Position numbers and translations under genes: made by a program. The notes below the pieces were generated by a model. The model searched no databases, was not told the DNA's origin, and saw only the letters and a list, made by a program, of their open reading frames with translations. From the NCBI GenBank assembly GCA_027050775.1, contig JALUBH010000020.1, positions 1-64,000 on the forward strand: a stretch of 64,000 nucleotides of DNA, read 5' to 3'. The DNA comes from Campylobacteraceae bacterium (lineage in GTDB: Bacteria; Campylobacterota; Campylobacteria; Campylobacterales; Sulfurospirillaceae). Positions 1 through 8,241 of the stretch are shown here, in pieces. How positions within the stretch are numbered: position 1 is the first letter of the stretch; every line of letters starts with the position of its first letter.

Positions 1-796
1 CATCAAAAAGCTGTTTTCTTCCTATCAAAATATTTAATCTATTATCAAAAAGTCCGTAACTTTGCAAATAAAGCTCTTTGATATTCAAATCAATTGAACT
101 GTTTGTTGTATGGTTTTTATGTTTTCTATATAAAATCACTCTGTCATCAGTATAAAATTTCCAGTTATCAGTAAAATACCCATATTGCAAACCGACTTTT
201 GTATTTTCATAATCTCCTCTAAGACGATTTGAATTAATCGGCTGTTGACCAAGTATATATGTAAAATTTCCATTTAGATAAAAACGGATAAATGATGCTG
301 AACGGGTATTGTTTGTTTCGTTGTTTTCTTTATAGGAGTTTATTTTTTTTGGAAATGCAATGAGTGGCTTGATATTTAATTTGACAGACTTTTTTATGGT
401 TGACTTGTTGATTTCCCATGAATAATGCTTATCATTGCACTTTTTGCAAGAAAAATTTTTACAATTTTTTCGACATGGAGTTAGCATTGATAAATTATTG
501 TGTTGTATCTTTTTTTTGTTTTTATGAAAACTGTTTTGACAGTTGACAATGAAAGCATCTTTGTAATCTTTTTTTACTTTTATGAGCATTGTTTTAGTGT
601 TGTTTATAAAATCAAAAGGTCCAAGTTTTAAGACTTCATATTTTTTTTGTTTTTCAATTATTGCTTTATCTTTAAATATATTTTGAAATTTCTCTTTTTG
701 AAAAATAGGAATTTTGATCGAACTATATGCGATAATACATGTTTTAGCAAACAGTGCGGAAGCTATAAGTAAAAAAACTAACAATACTCTTTTCAT
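1..796 (-). CDS. algE: AlgE-like outer-membrane polysaccharide exporter (3' end beyond window)
   Basis: I translated this region myself; about 265 N-terminal residues are inside the window and the gene continues past position 1. It starts with a clear signal peptide (MKRVLLVFLLIASALFA, then K). Residues about 45-75 (YEVLKLGPFDF onward) resemble a SPOR-type fold. A cysteine-rich stretch follows (C-x3-C-x4-C-x2-C, about residues 120-135). From about residue 195 the sequence is beta-barrel-like, with RLRGDYENTKVGLQYGYF and LNILIGRKQLFD, the pattern expected at the start of an alginate-export (AlgE) porin. Its ATG overlaps the algG stop codon (ATGA, 793-796), so the two are translationally coupled. 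Family knowledge: AlgE passes acetylated alginate across the outer membrane. The identity rests on N-terminal sequence and operon context; the barrel itself is not visible. Confidence 0.72.
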   Translation of the reverse strand, partial: MKRVLLVFLLIASALFAKTCIIAYSSIKIPIFQKEKFQNIFKDKAIIEKQKKYEVLKLGPFDFINNTKTMLIKVKKDYKDAFIVNCQNSFHKNKKKIQHNNLSMLTPCRKNCKNFSCKKCNDKHYSWEINKSTIKKSVKLNIKPLIAFPKKINSYKENNETNNTRSASFIRFYLNGNFTYILGQQPINSNRLRGDYENTKVGLQYGYFTDNWKFYTDDRVILYRKHKNHTTNSSIDLNIKELYLQSYGLFDNRLNILIGRKQLFD

Positions 797-3420
797 TTCT
801 TGCCTTGTATATTTAAAATATTTAGGATTTGTTTAAAATTAAGTTTTTTATTCCTGTATCTATTTATCAGTGATAGATAGCGTTCAAAAAGTGGCTTGTA
901 TCTATAAATATTATTTTGCAAGTCATTTTTCAATATATCCTTAGTTTCTTTTTGAAAATATTTATTTTTAATTAAATATCTTTTACACAGCTTGTCTTTT
1001 CTCATTTTATTTAGCTTATATTGAATAAAATGGTAATATCTTATTTTGGGAAGATTTTTTTTCCTGTAAATATCCTTCATTTTTTTAAAAATATTTGGGG
1101 GCATTAGAGAAAAATATTTATTTAATATATTAAAATATTCTAAGATATCTTTTGCTTTGCTTTTTTTATATTTATATATAAATATATCCATATATGATTT
1201 AATAACTTTTTTTGAAAAATTTGAAAAATGACATGCAATTTTTCCTTTTTTATCTTTATCGTCAAAAATCTCACCCTTTTGCATTCTATTTTTAGCAATT
1301 TCAAAGGCTTCTTGAATATTTTTCTTATTTACAGGCAAAACATATTTTATTTCGCATACAGACAAGGCAGCATCCTTGTTTTGCATAATGGCTGATTCGA
1401 TAATATAGCTCAAATATTTAATAAAATTTTTGCTATTTTTATTTAAACTCAGTTCATAAAAAGCATAAGCCTCAAGAGCTTTTGCAACAAGATTTGATGC
1501 TTCTCTTTTCAACTCATTTTTTGCTAAATCATGTAGATTTAAACGCCTGTAAATCTCTGCCAAACTCAGACCACTATCGCCATTATAATATGATAAATTA
1601 GAAAAAATATCATAAAAGGTATCTCTTATCCTAAGTCTATCTATACTTATGGCATGAAACCTGTTTCCTGCTCCATAAAGTTTAAAATCGTAATTATTGT
1701 TTATAATTTCATCAATAAACAACGAAAGATTATCTCCAAATAAATTAATATCTTTTTTCTTAAAATAGTTATTATAAAATTCTATAGCGGCCCAATTTTT
1801 AACAGTAATTTGGTTAAAATAATTATTTTTTATACTATTTTTAGTAACGACACAAGAAGTAGCTTTATGATAAGGGTCTCTCCCAAAATCACGATATATA
1901 GTATCATCTATATTTTTACTCATAACCTCGATACCGTTTTTCCCATTTTTGAAAATTTTATTTTTTTTAATGAGTATATTAAGCGAGTTTCTGATAATAA
2001 TTCCATCTATTAAGTTGTATGCCGCGATATTTTTTTCTATGATATTATTGTCACTCTCTTGAAAAGATATACCCGTATAGCCGTTAGCAAAAGTTAGATT
2101 GTCATAAACAATATTATTCGAAGACATTCTATCGAGCATTATACCGTTAGAGTGATTTCTGATAGATATGTTTTGCGCGATAAATGTTTTCGTTACTCCT
2201 CTTGAAATTATCACTCCATGGGCATAATGAGCCTTGCTTAAAAGATTTCTTGCAATCAAAAGATGTTCTGAATAATCATGTGGATCAATATTATAAATTA
2301 TATTATCATGAATATAATTTCCTACAATATTTACATTTTGTGCATTTGAACTGTAAAAACCCATCATCGAATCATACATTTCATTTCCGACATAAGTACC
2401 TTCAGGTCTTTTTGTTCTTAAAAAATTTAAAACATTAGAAACATGCAGTATAGATGTAGGAAGCTGTGCAAGAGAAATCCCAAAAGTTGATACACTATTA
2501 TGAAAGCCAAGCCCTTTGAAAGTTGAATTTAAAAAGAGAGTATAAGAGTTTGAAAGTCCCAAAAAGTATGGTCTTGGTTTTTGTTTGCCTACCAACAAAA
2601 TCTCTTCTTTAGGTATTTTTTCTCTTTTTGCATAGCTTTTTGTTTTTGCATTATAGACTATAAAGCTTGCATTATTAATATAAAGATTTCCATGATACAT
2701 TATGAATATAGGCTTTGGTTTACTTTCAAGCAAAACTTTTGAATTTTGTATCACTAAAGATGCAGTTTTTGAAATATATATAGGTACTCTTATCAAAAAT
2801 CTATTTTTAGATATTTTTCTGATTAAACTTGGAAATTTTTTATAAATATCATTTAGCGAATAAATACCATTGTACAATACTATCATTCTCATTGACAAAT
2901 GATACTTTTTGTAATATTTATAATATGTAAATATATTTGGGATAGGGAGCAAAGATATACTATCGATATTTTTTACCTCTATGCCGTTGCCATAAAAATG
3001 TTTAGGAATCTTTTTAACAAGTTTTTTTGGCATTAAATTATCTATTTTAGATAAAAACTCTTTTTTATATTTTGTAAGTTTTCTTTGAGTACTTTTTGCA
3101 AAATATGGAAAGATAATAAATTTTGTATGGCGCATCGGAGTAATTTTTACAATTTTTTCATTTTTAAAACGAAAACCTACTCTTTTTAAAAAATTAAATC
3201 TGATATATGCCTCTTTTTGGGTTTTGTAACATCCTATATAAGCCTTGTCTCCAAAAAACTCTAGAGGAAGTTCTTTTAGATGGCAAGTTCTTTGCAAAAG
3301 CATATTGTCAGGATATATTGGTGTAAATAAACCCACTTCTGTTTTAATAGAGTAGCAACTATTTTTTGCTGATGCAAAATCAAAAAATATAAGTAAAGAA
3401 ATTATTAGTATTTTTCTCAT
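793..3420 (-). CDS. algG: AlgG-type mannuronan C5-epimerase with helical C-terminal extension
   Basis: An 875-residue exported protein. I chose the ATG at 3420 (MRKILIISLL, signal peptide ending FASA-K) over an in-frame TTG 12 bases upstream. Residues about 230-560 form a right-handed parallel beta-helix with many N-N-I-I/G-I repeats. The AlgG signature is intact: HDNIIYNIDPHD, with the DPHD motif at about residues 379-382, followed by HGVIISRGVT. Family knowledge: AlgG converts mannuronate to guluronate in the periplasm and is part of the secretion scaffold. Pseudomonas AlgG is about 540 residues. Here an N-terminal region with a SPOR-like segment (about 55-95) and an alpha-helical tail of about 260 residues, with TPR/Sel1-like character, are added. 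The gene overlaps alg44 by 41 bases and algE by 4. Its DNA is visibly more AT-rich than that of algD and alg8. Confidence 0.88.
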   Translation of the reverse strand: MRKILIISLLIFFDFASAKNSCYSIKTEVGLFTPIYPDNMLLQRTCHLKELPLEFFGDKAYIGCYKTQKEAYIRFNFLKRVGFRFKNEKIVKITPMRHTKFIIFPYFAKSTQRKLTKYKKEFLSKIDNLMPKKLVKKIPKHFYGNGIEVKNIDSISLLPIPNIFTYYKYYKKYHLSMRMIVLYNGIYSLNDIYKKFPSLIRKISKNRFLIRVPIYISKTASLVIQNSKVLLESKPKPIFIMYHGNLYINNASFIVYNAKTKSYAKREKIPKEEILLVGKQKPRPYFLGLSNSYTLFLNSTFKGLGFHNSVSTFGISLAQLPTSILHVSNVLNFLRTKRPEGTYVGNEMYDSMMGFYSSNAQNVNIVGNYIHDNIIYNIDPHDYSEHLLIARNLLSKAHYAHGVIISRGVTKTFIAQNISIRNHSNGIMLDRMSSNNIVYDNLTFANGYTGISFQESDNNIIEKNIAAYNLIDGIIIRNSLNILIKKNKIFKNGKNGIEVMSKNIDDTIYRDFGRDPYHKATSCVVTKNSIKNNYFNQITVKNWAAIEFYNNYFKKKDINLFGDNLSLFIDEIINNNYDFKLYGAGNRFHAISIDRLRIRDTFYDIFSNLSYYNGDSGLSLAEIYRRLNLHDLAKNELKREASNLVAKALEAYAFYELSLNKNSKNFIKYLSYIIESAIMQNKDAALSVCEIKYVLPVNKKNIQEAFEIAKNRMQKGEIFDDKDKKGKIACHFSNFSKKVIKSYMDIFIYKYKKSKAKDILEYFNILNKYFSLMPPNIFKKMKDIYRKKNLPKIRYYHFIQYKLNKMRKDKLCKRYLIKNKYFQKETKDILKNDLQNNIYRYKPLFERYLSLINRYRNKKLNFKQILNILNIQGKK

Positions 3421-4522
3421 TGATAAATCCAAGTTTATTAATAAAAGTATCCAGCTTTACATATACACTACTCCCAATAAATTTTTTATCAATTTTTTGT
3501 AACGGCATAATGATAACATCAATAAAATTTCTTGGATTTGCATAAATATTTTCAATAGGTTTGCTTTTTATAATACTTATATTTTCAGGATAAAGGACTT
3601 TGATAATTTTTCCGTAATATATATTTGAGCCAAATATTATTTTAACTATATAGCCTATTTCAATCTTTTTGATTTCTTTAGAATAAAATACTGCATGAAT
3701 ATACTGAGTTGCATTTAGATCAATTATAGACAATATTGGCTCACCGGTATTGACAAATTCACTGTTTTTTGAATAAATCTTAAATATTTTTCCATCAACT
3801 GGAGAAACTATGCGACTCACACCTCCGCCTACAAGATATGCAACGGCTATAGTTTCACTATTTGAAATATTTTGGTCAGTTTGATAGTTTTTTTGAAATT
3901 TTATAAAAGAGGGATAAGGAGAGCGTAAAGTAGTAATATTGCTATCAACATATCCATTGACGCTTTCTACGATAAATACTTTTTTATAAACAATATATGA
4001 TAAAAATATGATAATAACCGCGAGGGTTGTAAAAATAAGAAAAAGTATTAGTTTAGCTTTCTTCTTTTCAACCTCATCTATCTTTTTCTTTTTAGGATAC
4101 ATTTGAATTTTGGTAACAGCAGTTATGATATCATCTTGCGTAATAATATCACCATTTATATAAGCAGTTATGATTTGGTTAAGTATTGATATTTGCTGAG
4201 GAGTAAGATCTGTAAAGCGGCATCCTATATAATTTTCTTTTTTATATAAACACTCCATCTTAAGATTATCAATTAATGTCTCAAACTGGTCAAATTTGAA
4301 AATCATTTTGACGGTTGTATGTTTTTTAACATATTCTTCAGACATATCGATGACGGAACATCCTGTCAAAGACCAATCCCTTAGTTTATATTTTTTTCCA
4401 TCTATTTCCATCTTTGCAGGGATTTTGAATCTGGCATTTTGGCGTGTTATTTCTGCTTCATGGACAATCTGTGGAGAAAATTTTTCTTCAGTATTGTCAA
4501 TAGATTCTATTTTTTCAGGCAT
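3380..4522 (-). CDS. alg44: Alg44: PilZ c-di-GMP receptor and alginate co-polymerase
   Basis: A 380-residue protein, close to the 389 of Pseudomonas Alg44. The cytoplasmic N-terminus is a PilZ domain with both c-di-GMP binding motifs: RxxxR (RQNAR, residues 27-31) and DxSxxG (DWSLTG, residues 49-54). One membrane helix spans about residues 157-178 (KLILFLIFTTLAVIIIFLSY). The periplasmic part is HlyD/biotinyl-lipoyl-like (GYVDSNITTLRSPYPSFI; VSPVDGKIFKI). Family knowledge: Alg44 binds c-di-GMP and activates the polymerase Alg8. It lies 12 bases after alg8 and overlaps algG. Both arginines and the DxSxxG motif are kept, so regulation by c-di-GMP is expected. Confidence 0.92.
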   Translation of the reverse strand: MPEKIESIDNTEEKFSPQIVHEAEITRQNARFKIPAKMEIDGKKYKLRDWSLTGCSVIDMSEEYVKKHTTVKMIFKFDQFETLIDNLKMECLYKKENYIGCRFTDLTPQQISILNQIITAYINGDIITQDDIITAVTKIQMYPKKKKIDEVEKKKAKLILFLIFTTLAVIIIFLSYIVYKKVFIVESVNGYVDSNITTLRSPYPSFIKFQKNYQTDQNISNSETIAVAYLVGGGVSRIVSPVDGKIFKIYSKNSEFVNTGEPILSIIDLNATQYIHAVFYSKEIKKIEIGYIVKIIFGSNIYYGKIIKVLYPENISIIKSKPIENIYANPRNFIDVIIMPLQKIDKKFIGSSVYVKLDTFINKLGFINEKNTNNFFTYIF

Positions 4523-4534
4523 ACTTGTTCCTTT

Positions 4535-6058
4535 TTAGATGATAATATCAAAAAATGACCATATTTCATCAAATGTAATATTTTGGACTAAAACATTTAC
4601 AGCAATAATAAAAAATAAAAGTTTAACTATTGTTAATGTATCACCGGCAGTTTTTCTATACCATTGAATAAATCTGTCTTCTGTTCTAAGTTTTGTTTTC
4701 TGTCTTGTCCATGACTGTTTGTACAAATGATTCCAAATATATATTTTAACAAAAGAGCCGACTATTTGATTGTAATATAAAAAAAACGGCCATGAGGGCA
4801 ATATCTCTTCTCTTGAAAGCCTGTATGCATATGTCATGAGAAGCCTGCTGAAAAGTACCCACCATATATAAGCATAAAAGATTTCTATACCCCAGTTTAA
4901 AGAGCCAAACAATGCGATAAAAAGCCCATAAGGAGCGGTCCACATAGTTACCCTTTGATCTATCAGCCCATACCACGGATACCAGTTAAATGTCTTTGGA
5001 GAAAGCTTAAGTGCTCTTGTGTTGGTTCTGTATTGATTACCAAACCATCTGTGCATTAAAGCAATGGAGCCTTTAAAATAGTTTCTGTCAGGGATTTCTT
5101 CAACTGTATAAACAACCACATCAGGGATATAAAGCATATCCCATCCTTCCTTGACCACATCAAACCAACTTGACTTGTCATCACCTGTTAAAAATTTAAA
5201 CTTACCGAGTATGGGATGATTTACATGATCATTTTGTACAGTTTCAATAAAGTCTTTTGAGGCAACTATATTTGCTCTTATCATAGACATTCTTCCGGTA
5301 AGTGTTAAAACACGATTGGAAAGAGACATAGAACTCATAGAGATATTACGCTGAGCAAAACGGAGTTTATACCATTGTCTATATACATTGTGAGGAAAGT
5401 CATCTCCGGCTAAGATAGCATCCTCGTCAGTTGTAAGTGCTCCAAGATTTTCATTCATACCAAAAAGTCTTGCGCATTTTCTTATCAAGTCCTCTCTAAG
5501 TATAGAGTCTCCGTCTATAACGGCAACAACACTTTTTTCCAAATTAATACTGGAAGCGTTGGCTACAACTCTAAATCCTATGGAAAGACCGTCTCTTTTT
5601 CCTGTACCTTTTATCCTTGAAATAGTAAGGCGAACACGAGGCGGCGGTTTGTGCTGTAAAAAAATTTTTCTAATCAACCTCTCTTCTGACATTTCGACAA
5701 TGGAAGCAATAATCGTTACATTATACCCACATCTAATCGCTTCTTCGATAGCAGCCCTGTAAACTCTGATGGTAACATCCGTACCGATACGAAATGTCGT
5801 AAGAAGTAAAAAAACGTGTTCAGGGTCTATTTCATCTTTGTGGGACTCCTCTATTTTTCTTATTTTTTTAAAAACAACCTTTTTATATATTGTAGCTCTG
5901 ATAACATTTATAAAAAACCAACTGTATCTCCATATTCCAACTAGTCCAAGTACAAATATAAGCTTTTTTTGATAAGGGTCAAAATATATTGAAGGCAGAG
6001 AAAATCCCATTGCTGTCAAAGCTAAGGTGTATATAAGAAAAAACCAAAAGTCTACCAT
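4535..6058 (-). CDS. alg8: Alg8: alginate (mannuronan) polymerase, GT2 family
   Basis: A 507-residue membrane glycosyltransferase (Pseudomonas Alg8 is 494). Two N-terminal membrane helices (residues about 5-50) precede a GT2 catalytic domain with LLTTFRIGTDV, the nucleotide-sugar site VAVIDGDSIL (DGD), LTTDEDAI, the LTGDDKSS acid motif, and MHRWFGNQYRT in the position of the processive QxxRW element. Several membrane helices follow. Family knowledge: it polymerises GDP-mannuronate at the inner membrane and needs Alg44. The start overlaps the algD stop by 7 bases, which indicates translational coupling. Processive GT2 enzymes are similar across polysaccharides, but the flanking genes make alginate the clear reading. 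Confidence 0.92.
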   Translation of the reverse strand: MVDFWFFLIYTLALTAMGFSLPSIYFDPYQKKLIFVLGLVGIWRYSWFFINVIRATIYKKVVFKKIRKIEESHKDEIDPEHVFLLLTTFRIGTDVTIRVYRAAIEEAIRCGYNVTIIASIVEMSEERLIRKIFLQHKPPPRVRLTISRIKGTGKRDGLSIGFRVVANASSINLEKSVVAVIDGDSILREDLIRKCARLFGMNENLGALTTDEDAILAGDDFPHNVYRQWYKLRFAQRNISMSSMSLSNRVLTLTGRMSMIRANIVASKDFIETVQNDHVNHPILGKFKFLTGDDKSSWFDVVKEGWDMLYIPDVVVYTVEEIPDRNYFKGSIALMHRWFGNQYRTNTRALKLSPKTFNWYPWYGLIDQRVTMWTAPYGLFIALFGSLNWGIEIFYAYIWWVLFSRLLMTYAYRLSREEILPSWPFFLYYNQIVGSFVKIYIWNHLYKQSWTRQKTKLRTEDRFIQWYRKTAGDTLTIVKLLFFIIAVNVLVQNITFDEIWSFFDIII

Positions 6059-7365
6059 GCTATCCCTATGTAGTTATCATGCGATATATCGGAATTGATA
6101 CGCATTAAGTCTATAAAAGTTTTATCTTTATATGACAAAAAGTCAATATTTTTAAATTTGTCATCACTGTTTCCGATGATTAATATTTCACTATTTTCAA
6201 TAACCCCGTTTAAATCATTTTTCAATCTTACATTGATATGGGGAAGCTCATTTTCAAGTAAAAGTTTATTGGCTCCTTTTTCTTTAGAAAGTGATATATT
6301 TTTGTCATATATTTTGACTTCATATCCTTTTCCTATGAGGATTTCGGCGAGCTCCAAAACGGGAGATTCTCTCAAGTCATCTGTATCTGCTTTGAAGCTA
6401 ATCCCCAAAAGCCCTATCTTTCTTTTTTTGAGAGGCTTTATAAAATGATAAAAAACTCTCTCGATTTGATATCGGTTGCTTGGTATTAAAGAATTTAGAA
6501 GTTGTGTATTTTCATCCAATGATTTTGCTTTGTAGGTTATGGCTTTTACATCTTTTGGAAGGCATGACCCGCCAAAAGCAAACCCCGGCTTTAAATAGTA
6601 TGGTGAAATATTAAGTTTTCTGTCCGTACAGAAAATATCCATAACCTTGCGGGCATCAATATCAACTCTTTTACATATCAAGCCAATCTCATTGGCAAAT
6701 GTAACTTTTACCGCGTGCCAAGAATTGTCCGCATATTTTATCATTTCGGCTACTTCAATATCTGTTTCAAAATATGGAGCTTTTAAAAAAGCATAAAGCT
6801 CTTTAAAAACTGATGCGCTTTTTTCATCATCAGTTCCTACGACGGTTTTGGGAGGATTGTAGAAATCATATATTGCAGAACTTTCACGTAAAAATTCCGG
6901 ATTTGAAACATATCCGAAATCTATACCTTCTTTTTTGCCTGAAACTTCTTCTATAACAGGAATGACAACATTTTTGCCGGTTCCGGGAAGGACTGTGCTT
7001 CGCATCGAAACTATATGAAAAGCATCTTTTTGTTTTATTTTTTCTCCTATAGCTTTTGCAGCTTCTTTTATATATGTTAAATCAATATCGCCGTTTGATT
7101 TTGAAGGAGTTCCAACCGAAATGATAGTAACATCACTGTTATTAATGGCTTCTTTTAAATCAGTTGTAGCTCTGAGTCTATTTTCTTTTACATTTTTTGA
7201 TATATATTCATCCAAATCTTTTTCAACAATAGGAGCCTTTCCATCATTTATCAAATCAACTTTTACTCTATCTATATCCATTCCTATTATATTATGCCCT
7301 TCCTCTGCAAAACAAGCACAACAAACCGCACCTACATATCCTAATCCGACCATAGAAATATTCAC
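6052..7365 (-). CDS. algD: GDP-mannose 6-dehydrogenase AlgD
   Basis: A 437-residue enzyme (Pseudomonas AlgD is 436) that oxidises GDP-mannose to GDP-mannuronate, the committed step of alginate synthesis. A longer open frame extends upstream to 7494. I place the start at GTG 7365 (VNISMVGLGYVGAVC) because the Rossmann motif GLGYVG must sit at the N-terminus, an AAAGGA sits just before it, and the GTG is one base past the lyase stop. The UDP-glucose/GDP-mannose dehydrogenase signatures are present: PEFLRESSA, the middle helix, and the catalytic cysteine in GFAFGGSCLPKDVKAI. It could in principle be a UDP-sugar dehydrogenase, but the length and context favour GDP-mannose. Confidence 0.9.
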   Translation of the reverse strand: MNISMVGLGYVGAVCCACFAEEGHNIIGMDIDRVKVDLINDGKAPIVEKDLDEYISKNVKENRLRATTDLKEAINNSDVTIISVGTPSKSNGDIDLTYIKEAAKAIGEKIKQKDAFHIVSMRSTVLPGTGKNVVIPVIEEVSGKKEGIDFGYVSNPEFLRESSAIYDFYNPPKTVVGTDDEKSASVFKELYAFLKAPYFETDIEVAEMIKYADNSWHAVKVTFANEIGLICKRVDIDARKVMDIFCTDRKLNISPYYLKPGFAFGGSCLPKDVKAITYKAKSLDENTQLLNSLIPSNRYQIERVFYHFIKPLKKRKIGLLGISFKADTDDLRESPVLELAEILIGKGYEVKIYDKNISLSKEKGANKLLLENELPHINVRLKNDLNGVIENSEILIIGNSDDKFKNIDFLSYKDKTFIDLMRINSDISHDNYIGIAW

Positions 7366-7366
7366 C

Positions 7367-8068
7367 TCAATCCTTTTGTATAAGTTTGTCAAACAATACT
7401 TTTGCGCAACCGTCATCTTGCAAATAGACACCAGCTTTAAAGTAATTATAATATCTACTCCAATACGAAATATCAAAATTATACTTTTTAGCATTATCGA
7501 CTATTATGTTTAGCTTATTAGCTTTTACTATAATTTTTATATCAAAAAAATCTTTTGGCATCAATCCTAAATCTACTTTTTCATAGCTTTGCTTGTAAGC
7601 ATTGGGGCTTTTTCTTATGACTGCCCAAATATGATTTTTAAAATTATGAAGTTCTTTCATCCAAACTATTCTAAGCAAAGGCTTATTGATAGAGTTTTTA
7701 AGATTAGAGTCAGCATGGATTTGTAAAAATGTAAACTCCCTTTTAGCGTTAAGAGGGAAAAGCTTTACTTTTGCATACAAGCTGATACTTTTTTTTGTAT
7801 CCACTCTCCACTCTTTTTTCATGCGAAGTTCACTTCTATGTTTCTTACCACACATAAAAAATACTATATACTTACTATCTTGCAAATAAAAATATTTATT
7901 GAAATAGTCTGCAAAATTACCATATTTTACACTATAAAGCGGATCAAAGCTACTCTTTGGAGCTTGAAGCTTTGATATATCTAAGATATTTTGAAATTTT
8001 TCTAAAGAATATGGTGTATCTTGAGCAGAAAGAAGTGTTGCAAAAATAAAAAATACAAGTTGCTTCAT
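7367..8068 (-). CDS. Periplasmic PL7-family alginate lyase
   Basis: A 233-residue protein with a signal peptide (MKQLVFFIFATLLSA, then Q). It carries the three hallmark motifs of polysaccharide lyase family 7: RSELR (residues 78-82), QIH (116-118) and YFKAGVYLQ (209-217). These supply the expected Arg, Gln, His and Tyr active-site residues on a beta-jelly-roll. Family knowledge: PL7 enzymes cleave alginate by beta-elimination. In Pseudomonas and Azotobacter operons the periplasmic lyase is AlgL of the unrelated PL5 family, so this is probably a substitute doing clean-up or length control. It is the first gene of the alginate operon, with a -10 box just upstream and an AGG ribosome site. Substrate preference (M, G or mixed blocks) cannot be read from the sequence. 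Confidence 0.87.
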   Translation of the reverse strand: MKQLVFFIFATLLSAQDTPYSLEKFQNILDISKLQAPKSSFDPLYSVKYGNFADYFNKYFYLQDSKYIVFFMCGKKHRSELRMKKEWRVDTKKSISLYAKVKLFPLNAKREFTFLQIHADSNLKNSINKPLLRIVWMKELHNFKNHIWAVIRKSPNAYKQSYEKVDLGLMPKDFFDIKIIVKANKLNIIVDNAKKYNFDISYWSRYYNYFKAGVYLQDDGCAKVLFDKLIQKD

Positions 8069-8086
8069 ATGAAACCTATCAATTAT

Positions 8087-8092
8087 ATTATA
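8087..8092 (-). promoter_or_regulatory. -10 box of the alginate operon
   Basis: On the minus strand the sequence CTCTTTATAATATAATTGA lies between tRNA-Leu and the lyase gene. TATAAT is a perfect sigma70 -10 element about 19 bases before the lyase ATG, so transcription probably starts near 8080 with a very short leader. I see no clear -35 box, as is usual in Campylobacterota. Confidence 0.6.
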
Positions 8093-8106
8093 AAGAGTTT
8101 ATCAAA

Positions 8107-8191
8107 TGGTGCGACCAGCGAGATTTGAACTCGCACACCTTGCGGCACTACCCCCTCAAGGTAGCGTGTCTACCAATTCCACCATGGTCGC
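8107..8191 (-). tRNA. tRNA-Leu (anticodon GAG)
   Basis: The minus strand folds as a class II tRNA. The acceptor stem is GCGACCA/TGGTCGC, the D arm contains GGTAGACACG, and the anticodon stem-loop CTACC-TTGAGGG-GGTAG places GAG at positions 34-36. A long variable arm (TGCCGCAAGGTGT) and the T arm GCGAG-TTCAAAT-CTCGC follow, with an encoded CCA. Its 3' end faces the alginate operon. Confidence 0.96.
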
Positions 8192-8206
8192 TTATTTGTA
8201 AGATAA

Positions 8207-8234
8207 TGTAGAGAGATTTTTAAATCTCTCTACA
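8207..8234. terminator. Perfect 13-bp inverted repeat between atpE and tRNA-Leu
   Basis: TGTAGAGAGATTT, two bases, then AAATCTCTCTACA. It lies just after the atpE stop, where a terminator or RNA-processing hairpin is expected. On the atpE strand the hairpin is not followed by a long U run, so termination is likely but not certain. Confidence 0.5.
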
Positions 8235-8241
8235 AGTAAAA

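Noticed and set aside
1810-2438. Two plus-strand ORFs (67 and 84 codons) inside algG
   Set aside because: They are antisense to the beta-helix coding sequence and have no ribosome site or recognisable motif.
6052-7494. AlgD reading frame extended upstream to 7494
   Set aside because: The extra 43 residues overlap the PL7 lyase gene and precede the Rossmann motif that must be N-terminal. GTG 7365 has an SD and gives the family length.
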